Assembly (NCBI GenBank): GCA_002493085.1
Contig: DKXQ01000137.1
Location: 1 to 36,694, forward strand
Length of the DNA stretch: 36,694 nt
Direction of reading: 5' to 3'
Origin: Lachnoclostridium sp. UBA7122
Lineage (GTDB): Bacteria > Bacillota > Clostridia > Lachnospirales > Lachnospiraceae
The translations under genes were made by a program, and so were the position numbers. The notes beneath the pieces were generated by a model that saw only the letters and a list, made by a program, of their open reading frames with translations, was not told where the DNA came from and ran no database searches. Positions 1-7,251 of this stretch are shown here, one piece after another; the first letter of the stretch is position 1, and every line of letters begins with the position of its first letter.

Positions 1-232
1 TTAGCCGGTGGTAGTTGAGTTTTTATAGTATAATGTGAGTACGGCGTTACTATTCACGGTCAATTAAATTCGAGGATTTTTGGCATGTTTTTTGCCCAAA
101 ATACGAGTTTTCCAGCAAAAATAAAAGTCCATAAGTTGTACCAGATAGGCCAGCTTTGCCTGAATATGGACTCTGGCATTGCAATTTCAAAGATTTTTCC
201 AAAAGGCAGTGTATGATTTAAAAAACTTTTTT

Positions 233-261
233 TTGCCATATTAATTTTGTATACTTATATT
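233..261 (+). promoter_or_regulatory. Putative sigma-A promoter of the BspA-like gene
   Basis: TTGCCA at 233-238, a 17-nt spacer, then TATATT at 256-261. It lies about 30 nt upstream of the start codon and its AGGAGAG ribosome site. Bases 1-232 hold no convincing gene. They contain an imperfect hairpin around 73-100 (TTTGGC/GCCCAAA) and the motif at 172-192 shared with the rqcH upstream region. Confidence 0.6.
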
Positions 262-293
262 ATTAACAATAATTATTTAAAGGAGAGAATTGT

Positions 294-2459
294 ATGGTTT
301 TAAAAATATTAAAAAGTCCAATACGAAATAAATATTGCAAAATATTTTTATTTACACTATGCCTGTTTTGTATAGGTATTTGTTTTAATAATACAGATGC
401 TGGCGCAAGCGGAGGAAAGGTTTCAGTATATACTGAAGGAAACAAGATTATAAACTGTGAGGGGAAGGGAACTCTTACTATTGGAAAGAATATAAAAGAG
501 ATATCACTTATAAAGTCCATTGAAGGCGGAAAGGCAAACATAACAGAATTTAAAGTTGCTTCAGCAAATAAATATTTTACTGCTGTGGATGGGGTTTTAT
601 TCAGCAAAGACAAGTCAGAACTGGTCTGCTATCCAGATTCTAAAAAAACTTCATCATATACTATTAAGGCAGGTGTAAAATCTATATCCCAATATGCATT
701 TGCCTATAATAAGTATCTAAAATCGGTTTCTATTCCTAAAAGTGCCAGTAAAATTGATTCATATGTATTTAAAGATTGTACAAATCTTGAAAAAGTAGTG
801 TGTAAAGCAAATATAGCTGACATTTGCGGAATGTTTTATAACTGTAAATCATTAAAGTCATTCGACATTCCTGAAAGTGTAACAGAAATTATGGATGATG
901 CGTTTACTGGCTGTGAATCCCTGGAAGTTAAAATAGGAAAAAATGTATCTTATATAGATGATAATGCTTTTTATAATGCAGCAGCTTCATTTGAGGCTGA
1001 CAAGGATAATGCACGCTATACTGTTATTAATGGGGCACTTTATTCTGCAGATGGCAAAAGCCTTATGTTTATTCCATATAAGCAGGAAATATATACTATA
1101 CCAGACACAGTCACGTATATAAACAAATATGCTTTTTATGAGAACAAATTTATCAGGGAAATTACAGTTAATGCAGCGGAATTTAATATGAACAGTCTGT
1201 ATGGATGCATTAATCTGGAAAAGATAATATTTTCAGATAATATAAAAAGCATTATTGCTGGCGACAGAGAAGATGCTGCAATAACTGGTTATAATTTAAA
1301 TAATCTGAAAGATATAGTTATTCCAGAAACTAACATATACTATAAATCGTATGAAGGTGGTCTTTATTCTGCTGATTATAAAAACTTATATATGGTGTCT
1401 GCTGGACGTGACAGTCTTATTCTTAATGAAAATGTTGAAAGTATAAAAGATGACTGTAACGGCAAAAACCAGTTTAAATCAATAAGCATTTCTGACAGCA
1501 ATAAATTTTTTACAGTAAAAGACAATGTACTTTATAATAAAGATATAACAAAGATAGTTATCTTTCCAGGACAGCTTTCAACTTATGAAATACCTGCTAC
1601 TGTAAGTGATATATCAGTTATTTTAAATGATTTCTGTACTGATCTTGAAGATGAGGGATTTACAAGGTATAATAATGCTGCATATAACCTTAAAAGCATT
1701 ACAGCAGATGCCGCAAATAATTATTTTAAAAGTGTGGATGGTGTATTGTACAATAAGGATATGACAGAACTTGTGCTATATCCACAAAAACGCAAAGGTG
1801 CATATACAGTATCTAAAAATATAGTAAAGCTTAATCCGGCTACATTTGCATCAGCGTCAGCACTAACAGGGCTTTCCGTCCAGACTAATAGTATACTTGT
1901 ATTAAATGGATGTACCTCGTTAAAAAGGCTGGAGTATGCAGAAGGTGTAGAAAGCGTAACTGTTTATGGAAACTGGCTTGGTACAGGCGGAGTACAGCTT
2001 GGGAAACTGTATCTTCCAGGAAGCATACGATATATACACCTTGTAAGAATAGGTGATAATGCTACAGTTTATGGATACAGCAATACTGGTGAATATGAAT
2101 ATGATAAAAACCCTATAGAAGATATAAAAGCATATGTTACAGACTTAGGATACAAATATAAGAATCTTGGTACAGCGGCAAAAACTGTAAAGAACGGTAA
2201 AGCTGTTACAAATGGAAGTAATATAAAAGTATCATGGAAGGCACAGGCAAAGGCTTCGGGATATAAAATCTCATATGTACCAGATAAACACAATATATAT
2301 AAAGAAATTGTATTAAAAAATATAAATGGAGGAAAAAAAACTTCCTGCACATTTAAAAAGAGCAAACTTGGCAATAAGAAAAAAATACTAATAAGAGCTT
2401 ACAGAATTATAAATGGAATTAAAGTATACGGAAAACCTGTTGAAGTAACATGCAGATAA
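294..2459 (+). CDS. Secreted BspA-type leucine-rich repeat protein
   Basis: Predicted surface or secreted protein of 721 residues. A basic start followed by a hydrophobic stretch at about residues 16-33 looks like a signal peptide. Residues of about 60-620 are a run of LRR_5 (BspA/Treponema pallidum-type) units, recognisable by recurring elements such as YTIKAGVKSISQYAF, YTIPDTVTYINKYAF and repeated DGVLYNKDMTELVLYP-like blocks. Residues of about 630-721 form a fibronectin-III-like beta domain (IKVSWKAQAKASGYKISY). No LPXTG sorting signal or C-terminal anchor is visible, so it may be released or held non-covalently. The family is abundant in gut Firmicutes and is linked to adhesion; the ligand cannot be told from sequence. 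The start is supported by AGGAGAG 8 nt upstream. It is probably monocistronic, since the next gene is an unrelated housekeeping gene. Confidence 0.85.
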   Translation: MVLKILKSPIRNKYCKIFLFTLCLFCIGICFNNTDAGASGGKVSVYTEGNKIINCEGKGTLTIGKNIKEISLIKSIEGGKANITEFKVASANKYFTAVDGVLFSKDKSELVCYPDSKKTSSYTIKAGVKSISQYAFAYNKYLKSVSIPKSASKIDSYVFKDCTNLEKVVCKANIADICGMFYNCKSLKSFDIPESVTEIMDDAFTGCESLEVKIGKNVSYIDDNAFYNAAASFEADKDNARYTVINGALYSADGKSLMFIPYKQEIYTIPDTVTYINKYAFYENKFIREITVNAAEFNMNSLYGCINLEKIIFSDNIKSIIAGDREDAAITGYNLNNLKDIVIPETNIYYKSYEGGLYSADYKNLYMVSAGRDSLILNENVESIKDDCNGKNQFKSISISDSNKFFTVKDNVLYNKDITKIVIFPGQLSTYEIPATVSDISVILNDFCTDLEDEGFTRYNNAAYNLKSITADAANNYFKSVDGVLYNKDMTELVLYPQKRKGAYTVSKNIVKLNPATFASASALTGLSVQTNSILVLNGCTSLKRLEYAEGVESVTVYGNWLGTGGVQLGKLYLPGSIRYIHLVRIGDNATVYGYSNTGEYEYDKNPIEDIKAYVTDLGYKYKNLGTAAKTVKNGKAVTNGSNIKVSWKAQAKASGYKISYVPDKHNIYKEIVLKNINGGKKTSCTFKKSKLGNKKKILIRAYRIINGIKVYGKPVEVTCR

Positions 2460-2491
2460 GCAAAAACTGTAGCTTCTCCAACTGCCCAAAA

Positions 2492-2513
2492 GCAGCAGAC
2501 ATTTGTCTGCTGC
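2492..2513 (+). other. Perfect hairpin between the LRR gene and ispE
   Basis: GCAGCAGAC, a 4-nt loop ATTT, then GTCTGCTGC: a 9-bp perfect stem. No U-tract follows, so it is not a classical terminator. It ends about 18 nt before the ispE start and may act as a weak 3' end for the upstream mRNA or as a 5' UTR structure. Confidence 0.45.
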
Positions 2514-2531
2514 ATCTGAAAGGATTTATTT

Positions 2532-3440
2532 ATGAAAGTTATTAAAGAAAATACACTAAGTATAAAAACCCCTGCTAAAATCAATCTTACGCTTGATGTA
2601 ACTGGCAAACGTCCAGACGGATACCATAAACTGAAAATGATTATGCAGACTATCAGCGTATATGATGAACTGTCAGTATCTTTAATTCCCCATAATAATG
2701 GCAAAGACCCAGTAGTACTTAAAATGGATAAAGAACTTCCAGACAAAATCCCGCCTGAAAAAAATATTGTACATAAAGCAGCAATGCTTATGAAAGAAAA
2801 ATTTAAAATTAATATGGATTTTGATATATGTCTTAATAAAAATATCCCTGCTGCTGCTGGTCTTGCAGGTGGAAGTTCTGACTGTGCTGCTGCACTTATT
2901 GCCATAAACAGGCTATGCTGCCTTGGCCTAACCGAAGAAGAACTGTGCAGTCTGGGTGTTACACTTGGTGCAGATGTGCCTTACTGTATAAAAAAAGGTA
3001 CAATGCTGTCAGAGGGAATTGGTGAAATATTAACACCCTTAACACCTCTTAAACCTGTCTGGCTTGTGCTTATTAAGCCAGATATTTCTGTAAGCACTGC
3101 ATATGTATATAAACATCTTAATATTGCAGGGCTTACTGCCCATCCTGACACAGACAGGATGATTAAAGCTATAGAAAACAATGACATACCCTGTATAGCT
3201 TCATGCCTTTGTAATGTACTTGAAACAGTTACAATACCTGAATATCCCATAATAAAAGATATTAAAACATTTCTTACAGATAATGGCGCATCCGGGGCAC
3301 TGATGAGTGGAAGCGGACCTAGTGTATTTGGAATATTTACAGATAAAGACAAAGCAGCCGCCACTTGCCAGAAAGCACTTAATAACAGGCAATATGCAAA
3401 TTATGACATAATACTGTGCCATACAGTATCAAACAGTTGA
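2532..3440 (+). CDS. ispE: 4-diphosphocytidyl-2-C-methyl-D-erythritol kinase
   Basis: Cytosolic GHMP kinase that phosphorylates the 2-hydroxyl of CDP-methylerythritol with ATP in the MEP isoprenoid pathway. The 302-residue length is normal. The N-terminal signature PAKINLTLDVTGKRPDGYHK is at residues 14-33 and carries the conserved Lys16. The ATP-binding glycine-rich loop PAAAGLAGGSSDCAAAL is at residues 106-122. GADVPY (146-151) carries the catalytic Asp148, and the C-terminal SGALMSGSGPSVFG motif closes the fold. The ATG follows an AAAGGA ribosome site. No other MEP-pathway gene lies nearby. The assignment is firm from these motifs. Confidence 0.95.
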   Translation: MKVIKENTLSIKTPAKINLTLDVTGKRPDGYHKLKMIMQTISVYDELSVSLIPHNNGKDPVVLKMDKELPDKIPPEKNIVHKAAMLMKEKFKINMDFDICLNKNIPAAAGLAGGSSDCAAALIAINRLCCLGLTEEELCSLGVTLGADVPYCIKKGTMLSEGIGEILTPLTPLKPVWLVLIKPDISVSTAYVYKHLNIAGLTAHPDTDRMIKAIENNDIPCIASCLCNVLETVTIPEYPIIKDIKTFLTDNGASGALMSGSGPSVFGIFTDKDKAAATCQKALNNRQYANYDIILCHTVSNS

Positions 3441-3511
3441 AACTGCTATTAATACAAATTATTAAATTTTCCTTAATAAATAAAATCAAATGCTTTTTCC
3501 TTTTAAGCTGC

Positions 3512-3540
3512 TAAATATATCGGGCTTAAAGCCCGATATA
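3512..3540 (+). promoter_or_regulatory. Sigma-D (sigma-28)-like promoter, overlapping a palindrome
   Basis: TAAA at 3512-3515, 16 nt, then CCCGATAT at 3532-3539. This closely resembles the flagellar sigma-D consensus (TAAA-N15/16-GCCGATAT) and has the same spacing as the promoter-like site at 28634. The same bases form a perfect stem (TATATCGGGC 3516-3525 with GCCCGATATA 3531-3540). That stem could instead be the 3' end of ispE, but no U-tract follows it, which favours a promoter. Confidence 0.5.
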
Positions 3541-3641
3541 AATAATACAATAATAATCTTGCAAGAAATGGATTATTTATAAATAGCAACTATATACAAT
3601 TATATAGTATGCCATCTGGCTTAATAAAAGGAGGTTAAATT

Positions 3642-4271
3642 ATGAGTGTATCAGCAATATCAGCAACAAACCAGACATACGAAACATCCGCTGCTGTTTC
3701 TACAGCTCCAAAGACAACAGAAAAAGAAGATATCACTGCTGCTTCAAAAGATACCAGCAAAGATGTAGTATATGAAAAAGGCACTAGCACAAAGAAAGAC
3801 AATGCAAACCAGATTTACAACAGGGACTCTATTGTATCTAAATTAAAGGCTGACCAGAAATCACGCGCAGATTCCATGAGAAGCCTTGTTGAAAAGTTAC
3901 TTAACAAACAGAAAGACAAATATAATACTGCTAACTCAAATCTTGCTGGCATATTCCGCAGCGCTGCTGCCAATGCAGACCCTGAAACAATCAGAAAAGC
4001 ACAGGAAGACATTTCTGAAGATGGTTACTGGGGTGTCAATAAAACATCAGACAGGCTTGTAAGCATGGCTATAGCACTGTCAGGTGGTGACACAGGCAAA
4101 GCAGATGAAATGATGAACGCCATCCAGAAGGGATTTGACAAAGCTACTGCTGCATGGGGTGAAAAATTACCTGATATTTCACAGAGAACACTTGAAGCTA
4201 CAAAGCAGAAAATGGAAGATTGGAAAACAGGAAAGACAACTGCACAGGACTATGCAGACTATCTATCTTAA
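3642..4271 (+). CDS. Conserved hypothetical protein, possibly flagellar regulon
   Basis: A 209-residue soluble protein without signal peptide or membrane segment. Residues 1-60 are low complexity, rich in Ser, Thr, Ala and Lys (TNQTYETSAAVSTAPKTTEK), the disordered, secretion-signal-like start often seen in flagellar export substrates. Residues 65-209 are helical, with a conserved-looking block EDGYWGVNKTSDRLVSMAIA near 125-145 and another, MMNAIQKGFDKATAAWG, near 157-173. I recall this block from uncharacterised proteins of flagellated bacteria, some labelled 'hydrogenase-4 component G', but I cannot assign a function. An AAAGGAGG ribosome site fixes the start. The sigma-D-like promoter upstream suggests motility-linked expression. 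Two tandem hairpins follow the gene. Confidence 0.6.
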   Translation: MSVSAISATNQTYETSAAVSTAPKTTEKEDITAASKDTSKDVVYEKGTSTKKDNANQIYNRDSIVSKLKADQKSRADSMRSLVEKLLNKQKDKYNTANSNLAGIFRSAAANADPETIRKAQEDISEDGYWGVNKTSDRLVSMAIALSGGDTGKADEMMNAIQKGFDKATAAWGEKLPDISQRTLEATKQKMEDWKTGKTTAQDYADYLS

Positions 4272-4275
4272 TTTG

Positions 4276-4313
4276 TAAAGCAATCAGGCTTTAATACATA
4301 TTAGATTGCTTTA
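4276..4313 (+). terminator. Hairpin after the 209-residue gene
   Basis: TAAAGCAATC (4276-4285) pairs perfectly with GATTGCTTTA (4304-4313), starting 4 nt after the stop codon. The downstream sequence is only moderately T-rich. It is the first of two tandem hairpins that probably end this transcript. Confidence 0.5.
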
Positions 4314-4336
4314 TAAAAACTAAATATAATAAACAG

Positions 4337-4370
4337 ACCAGCCTTTAGATTATTAAGGCTGGTTTATTTT
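4337..4370 (+). terminator. Rho-independent terminator, possibly bidirectional
   Basis: ACCAGCCTT (4337-4345) pairs with AAGGCTGGT (4355-4363) and is followed by TTATTTTTATTTC. It ends the upstream + strand gene. It lies 7 nt outside the leader-distal end of the CRISPR array. On the minus strand the same stem is followed by CTGTTTATTATATTTAG, so it could also terminate the pre-crRNA. Confidence 0.7.
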
Positions 4371-4376
4371 TATTTC

Positions 4377-6281
4377 TTTCAATCCACACCTCTCATGCGA
4401 GAGGTGACAATGGACAGATGAGGTTGCGCTTTTGTTCGCCAAATTTCAATCCACACCTCTCATGCGAGAGGTGACTATGGGTGCATTGGAAGATAATCAA
4501 CACACAACTATTTCAATCCACACCTCTCATGCGAGAGGTGACCAGTTTTAAACGTCCTGTAGCAGATGCTAATGATATTTCAATCCACACCTCTCATGCG
4601 AGAGGTGACGCATCACCGTGGAAGCACTGGCCGGCAATCATTATTTCAATCCACACCTCTCATGCGAGAGGTGACGGTTTGAATCACCAATATGTATATG
4701 GTTTTGGCATTTCAATCCACACCTCTCATGCGAGAGGTGACACAATATCCTATATTTATTGGCGGATGGCAAAACCATTTCAATCCACACCTCTCATGCG
4801 AGAGGTGACGGAAAACTGATTGCACTTGATAGAGACTTGAAAATTTCAATCCACACCTCTCATGCGAGAGGTGACGGATTGTTTCCAGAAGAAACATTAT
4901 ATCCAGAAGATTTCAATCCACACCTCTCATGCGAGAGGTGACGACTTTAAAGCTAATATTAGTATGTCTGGTGGTATTTCAATCCACACCTCTCATGCGA
5001 GAGGTGACGCTTGTATCCGAACACAATAAATATCCGCTTAGAATTTCAATCCACACCTCTCATGCGAGAGGTGACGAAGGTGTACCAGAGAATGGGATGT
5101 ATTTCTTGATTTCAATCCACACCTCTCATGCGAGAGGTGACAATTACTGACCCATTAGGCAGACAAGGCGAAGGCATTTCAATCCACACCTCTCATGCGA
5201 GAGGTGACGATGTCTAATGATGCGGTTAATGGCGCAACGGTTATTTCAATCCACACCTCTCATGCGAGAGGTGACGTATATACATAATCGAAGCAAATAT
5301 TATGCAAACAATTTCAATCCACACCTCTCATGCGAGAGGTGACGTTTGTCCAGAATGTGGAAAAGCATTGTGCAAAATTTCAATCCACACCTCTCATGCG
5401 AGAGGTGACACAGCCAGCGGACGGAAGATAAAAAACTGCTTAAAATTTCAATCCACACCTCTCATGCGAGAGGTGACCAAGGCTTATTCTGAATTACAGA
5501 AAGCAGAGGGTATTTCAATCCACACCTCTCATGCGAGAGGTGACGGTACAGAGGATTTTTCTGACAGCAAAGAATCAATTTCAATCCACACCTCTCATGC
5601 GAGAGGTGACAAAGAGTACCGTGACCAAGCACATGATTATTTAATTTCAATCCACACCTCTCATGCGAGAGGTGACATTTGCCGATGGTTAGACGGAGGG
5701 GAAAGAGGAAATATTTCAATCCACACCTCTCATGCGAGAGGTGACATTCTTGACCATCATCCAGTCAATGCATACTGGGATTTCAATCCACACCTCTCAT
5801 GCGAGAGGTGACCGGCATTGGCAGACCTTGGATGTACAGTAACAAGTATTTCAATCCACACCTCTCATGCGAGAGGTGACGATGGTAAATGTATAATATC
5901 ATCTTTCTAAAGAATTTCAATCCACACCTCTCATGCGAGAGGTGACGAATAAGCATTGTAAAGTTTATAGCTGATGATTTATTTCAATCCACACCTCTCA
6001 TGCGAGAGGTGACTAAAGTGCTTAATAAAATCCCATTGACAGATAAATTTCAATCCACACCTCTCATGCGAGAGGTGACGGGAGAAAACCCATCTAAGGC
6101 GATTGAAAATCAGATTTCAATCCACACCTCTCATGCGAGAGGTGACTGCATTATTTGCAGTTGGTACAGTTGTACTAAACATTTCAATCCACACCTCTCA
6201 TGCGAGAGGTGACAATTTCCCTTTTTCTATCTTGCCATGCTGAAAGAAATTTCAATCCACACCTCTCATGCGAGAGGTGAC
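4377..6281 (-). CRISPR. Type I-C CRISPR array, 29 repeats and 28 complete spacers
   Basis: A 33-bp repeat recurs every 66-69 bp. On the + strand its core starts TTTCAATCCACACCTCTC and ends GCGAGAGGTGAC. Read on the minus strand it starts GTCACC and ends GGATTGAAAT, the typical I-C/Cas5c form with an internal hairpin (CACCTCTC/GAGAGGTG). Core starts, first to last: 4377, 4444, 4511, 4578, 4644, 4710, then regularly to 6182 and 6250. All 29 cores look identical by eye; only the leftmost copy has C instead of A just before TTTC, as expected at the leader-distal end. Ten spacers are 33 bp, twelve 34 bp, five 35 bp and one 36 bp. The minus-strand orientation puts the leader side at about 6282, but no leader exists there: the array abuts a truncated cas1. 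No complete spacer matches anything else I could see in the window. Confidence 0.97.
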
Positions 6282-6555
6282 AGGCCAGCACGTATTCTAA
6301 TAAGTGTTTCAAATGAATTTTTGCAAGGAATCTGCCATTTGGTTTTAATAGTACAAGCTGCTTATTTAATTCTGCACATTTACCCATAAGTGCAGGACTA
6401 GCACCAATATATCCAAATAAAAATATACTGTCTAGCGTATGCAAAGGAACTCTGCCAAGCTGTTTTTTCCCTTCAGATATAACCACATTTTCACCATCAA
6501 GTGAAAGATAGGCTTTTTCATTTGTAATATATAAGGTATTGAGTAGTTTTTTCAA
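6184..6555 (-). pseudogene. cas1: Truncated cas1 fused into the CRISPR array
   Basis: Type I-C Cas1 integrase remnant. Residues 1-80 are a normal Cas1 N-terminal beta domain (LYITNEKAYLSLDGENVVIS, VPLHTLDSIFLFGYIGASPA, ending LLKPNGRFLAKI). After codon 80 (near 6316) the frame continues into the cas3-matching spacer and the first repeats for 43 meaningless codons, stopping at 6184. Full I-C Cas1 proteins are about 340 residues, so roughly three quarters is missing, including the catalytic Glu/His/Asp of the alpha domain. It cannot integrate spacers. The TTG start has AAGGAG 9-10 nt upstream and follows cas4 by 37 nt, so it is still translated as the last cistron. cas2, which normally follows, is absent. 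Confidence 0.92.
6282..6317 (-). other. Leader-side orphan spacer identical to cas3
   Basis: The bases right after the last repeat are identical over 36 bp to 11512-11547 inside cas3, in the same + strand orientation. It sits where the newest spacer should be, but no repeat lies on its leader side; cas1 sequence begins instead. If the spacer is 33 nt (6282-6314), the adjoining protospacer flank in cas3, read on the minus strand, is TTC, the established I-C PAM. If it is 35 nt (6282-6316), the flank is TTT and 6317-6320 (ATTT) would be a remnant of the lost repeat. Without the upstream repeat, Cas5c processing would not give it a 5' handle. Confidence 0.88.
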
Positions 6556-6592
6556 AGTATATACTCCTTATTAAAAATTTATATATGTTTTA

Positions 6593-7249
6593 TTATTCAT
6601 TTAATTTATTAAGAATATATTTTTGTGTATCATGCTTATTTAGAAGATCTGGCAGACATAAATTTTTTAAGGAACAGGCATTACATCCTTTTGTTGGTTT
6701 CACTTTTGGAATATGTGAGTTTTTTATATACTGATGCATAAGCTCAAAATTCTTTTCTACTTCATTGCGTAGCTTATTAGTAAATATAATTTTCTGTCTA
6801 CGTCTAGTTTCGCCATAAAAAAGAGCACCTTCATCGATTTTGCACACTGTCATTTCTTCTAGACACATAGCCTGTGCACAAAGCTGCAGTATATCAGAAT
6901 TATTATCCTTTGGTCTTCCACGTTTATATTCAATAGGATAAACTCTGTACAGACCATCCCTGCCATATATATTAATTCCTGTATTATCTTTGATAAATTC
7001 TACAATATCACATTCACCACTTATGCCCATCCTGCGTGAAAAAACTGGCATACCTCTAGATATAATCACATCTTTTCTGCTTTCTGATAGAGAACTGTCA
7101 TGACATTTTTCATGCATAATACCACCTTCAACAGTACGCAGATTTTCTTCCCATAACATATCAATATGTATAAGAGCCCATTGCCTTTTACAGAAGCAAA
7201 AATGCTGGATGCCTGAAAGCATTAAAAAATCATCTTCATTATATTCCAC
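6593..7249 (-). CDS. cas4: CRISPR-associated Cas4 exonuclease
   Basis: RecB-like nuclease with an iron-sulfur cluster that, with Cas1-Cas2, selects and trims PAM-bearing prespacers. It is 218 residues. CFCKRQW at 18-24 provides an N-terminal cluster cysteine. The nuclease core carries an acidic residue in GECDIVEF and the PIEYKRGRPK motif with catalytic Glu-x-Lys, followed by an Asp/Gln-rich helix (DILQLCAQAMCLEE). The C-terminal GCNACSLKNLCLP holds the remaining cluster cysteines. Start is GTG, 2 nt after the cas7 stop, with GAGGG in the end of cas7. The gene looks intact, yet its partners Cas1 (broken) and Cas2 (missing) are gone, so it probably has no adaptation role now. Confidence 0.93.
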   Translation of the reverse strand: MEYNEDDFLMLSGIQHFCFCKRQWALIHIDMLWEENLRTVEGGIMHEKCHDSSLSESRKDVIISRGMPVFSRRMGISGECDIVEFIKDNTGINIYGRDGLYRVYPIEYKRGRPKDNNSDILQLCAQAMCLEEMTVCKIDEGALFYGETRRRQKIIFTNKLRNEVEKNFELMHQYIKNSHIPKVKPTKGCNACSLKNLCLPDLLNKHDTQKYILNKLNE

Positions 7250-7251
7250 GA

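Noticed and set aside
3516..3540. Palindrome as the ispE terminator
   Set aside because: The stem is perfect but no T-run follows. The sigma-D-like reading explains the same bases better, though dual use is possible.
4481..6212. Open frames with repeated 'SIHTSHARGD' or 'HLSHERCGLK' across 4.5-6.2 kb
   Set aside because: They are translations of the CRISPR repeat in different frames. They change frame with spacer length and lack ribosome sites.
6282..6317. Misassembly as the cause of the cas3 match
   Set aside because: A k-mer misjoin at the shared 36 bp would connect cas3 flanks to the array. Here neither flank is cas3 (a repeat on one side, cas1 on the other). Read mapping is still desirable.
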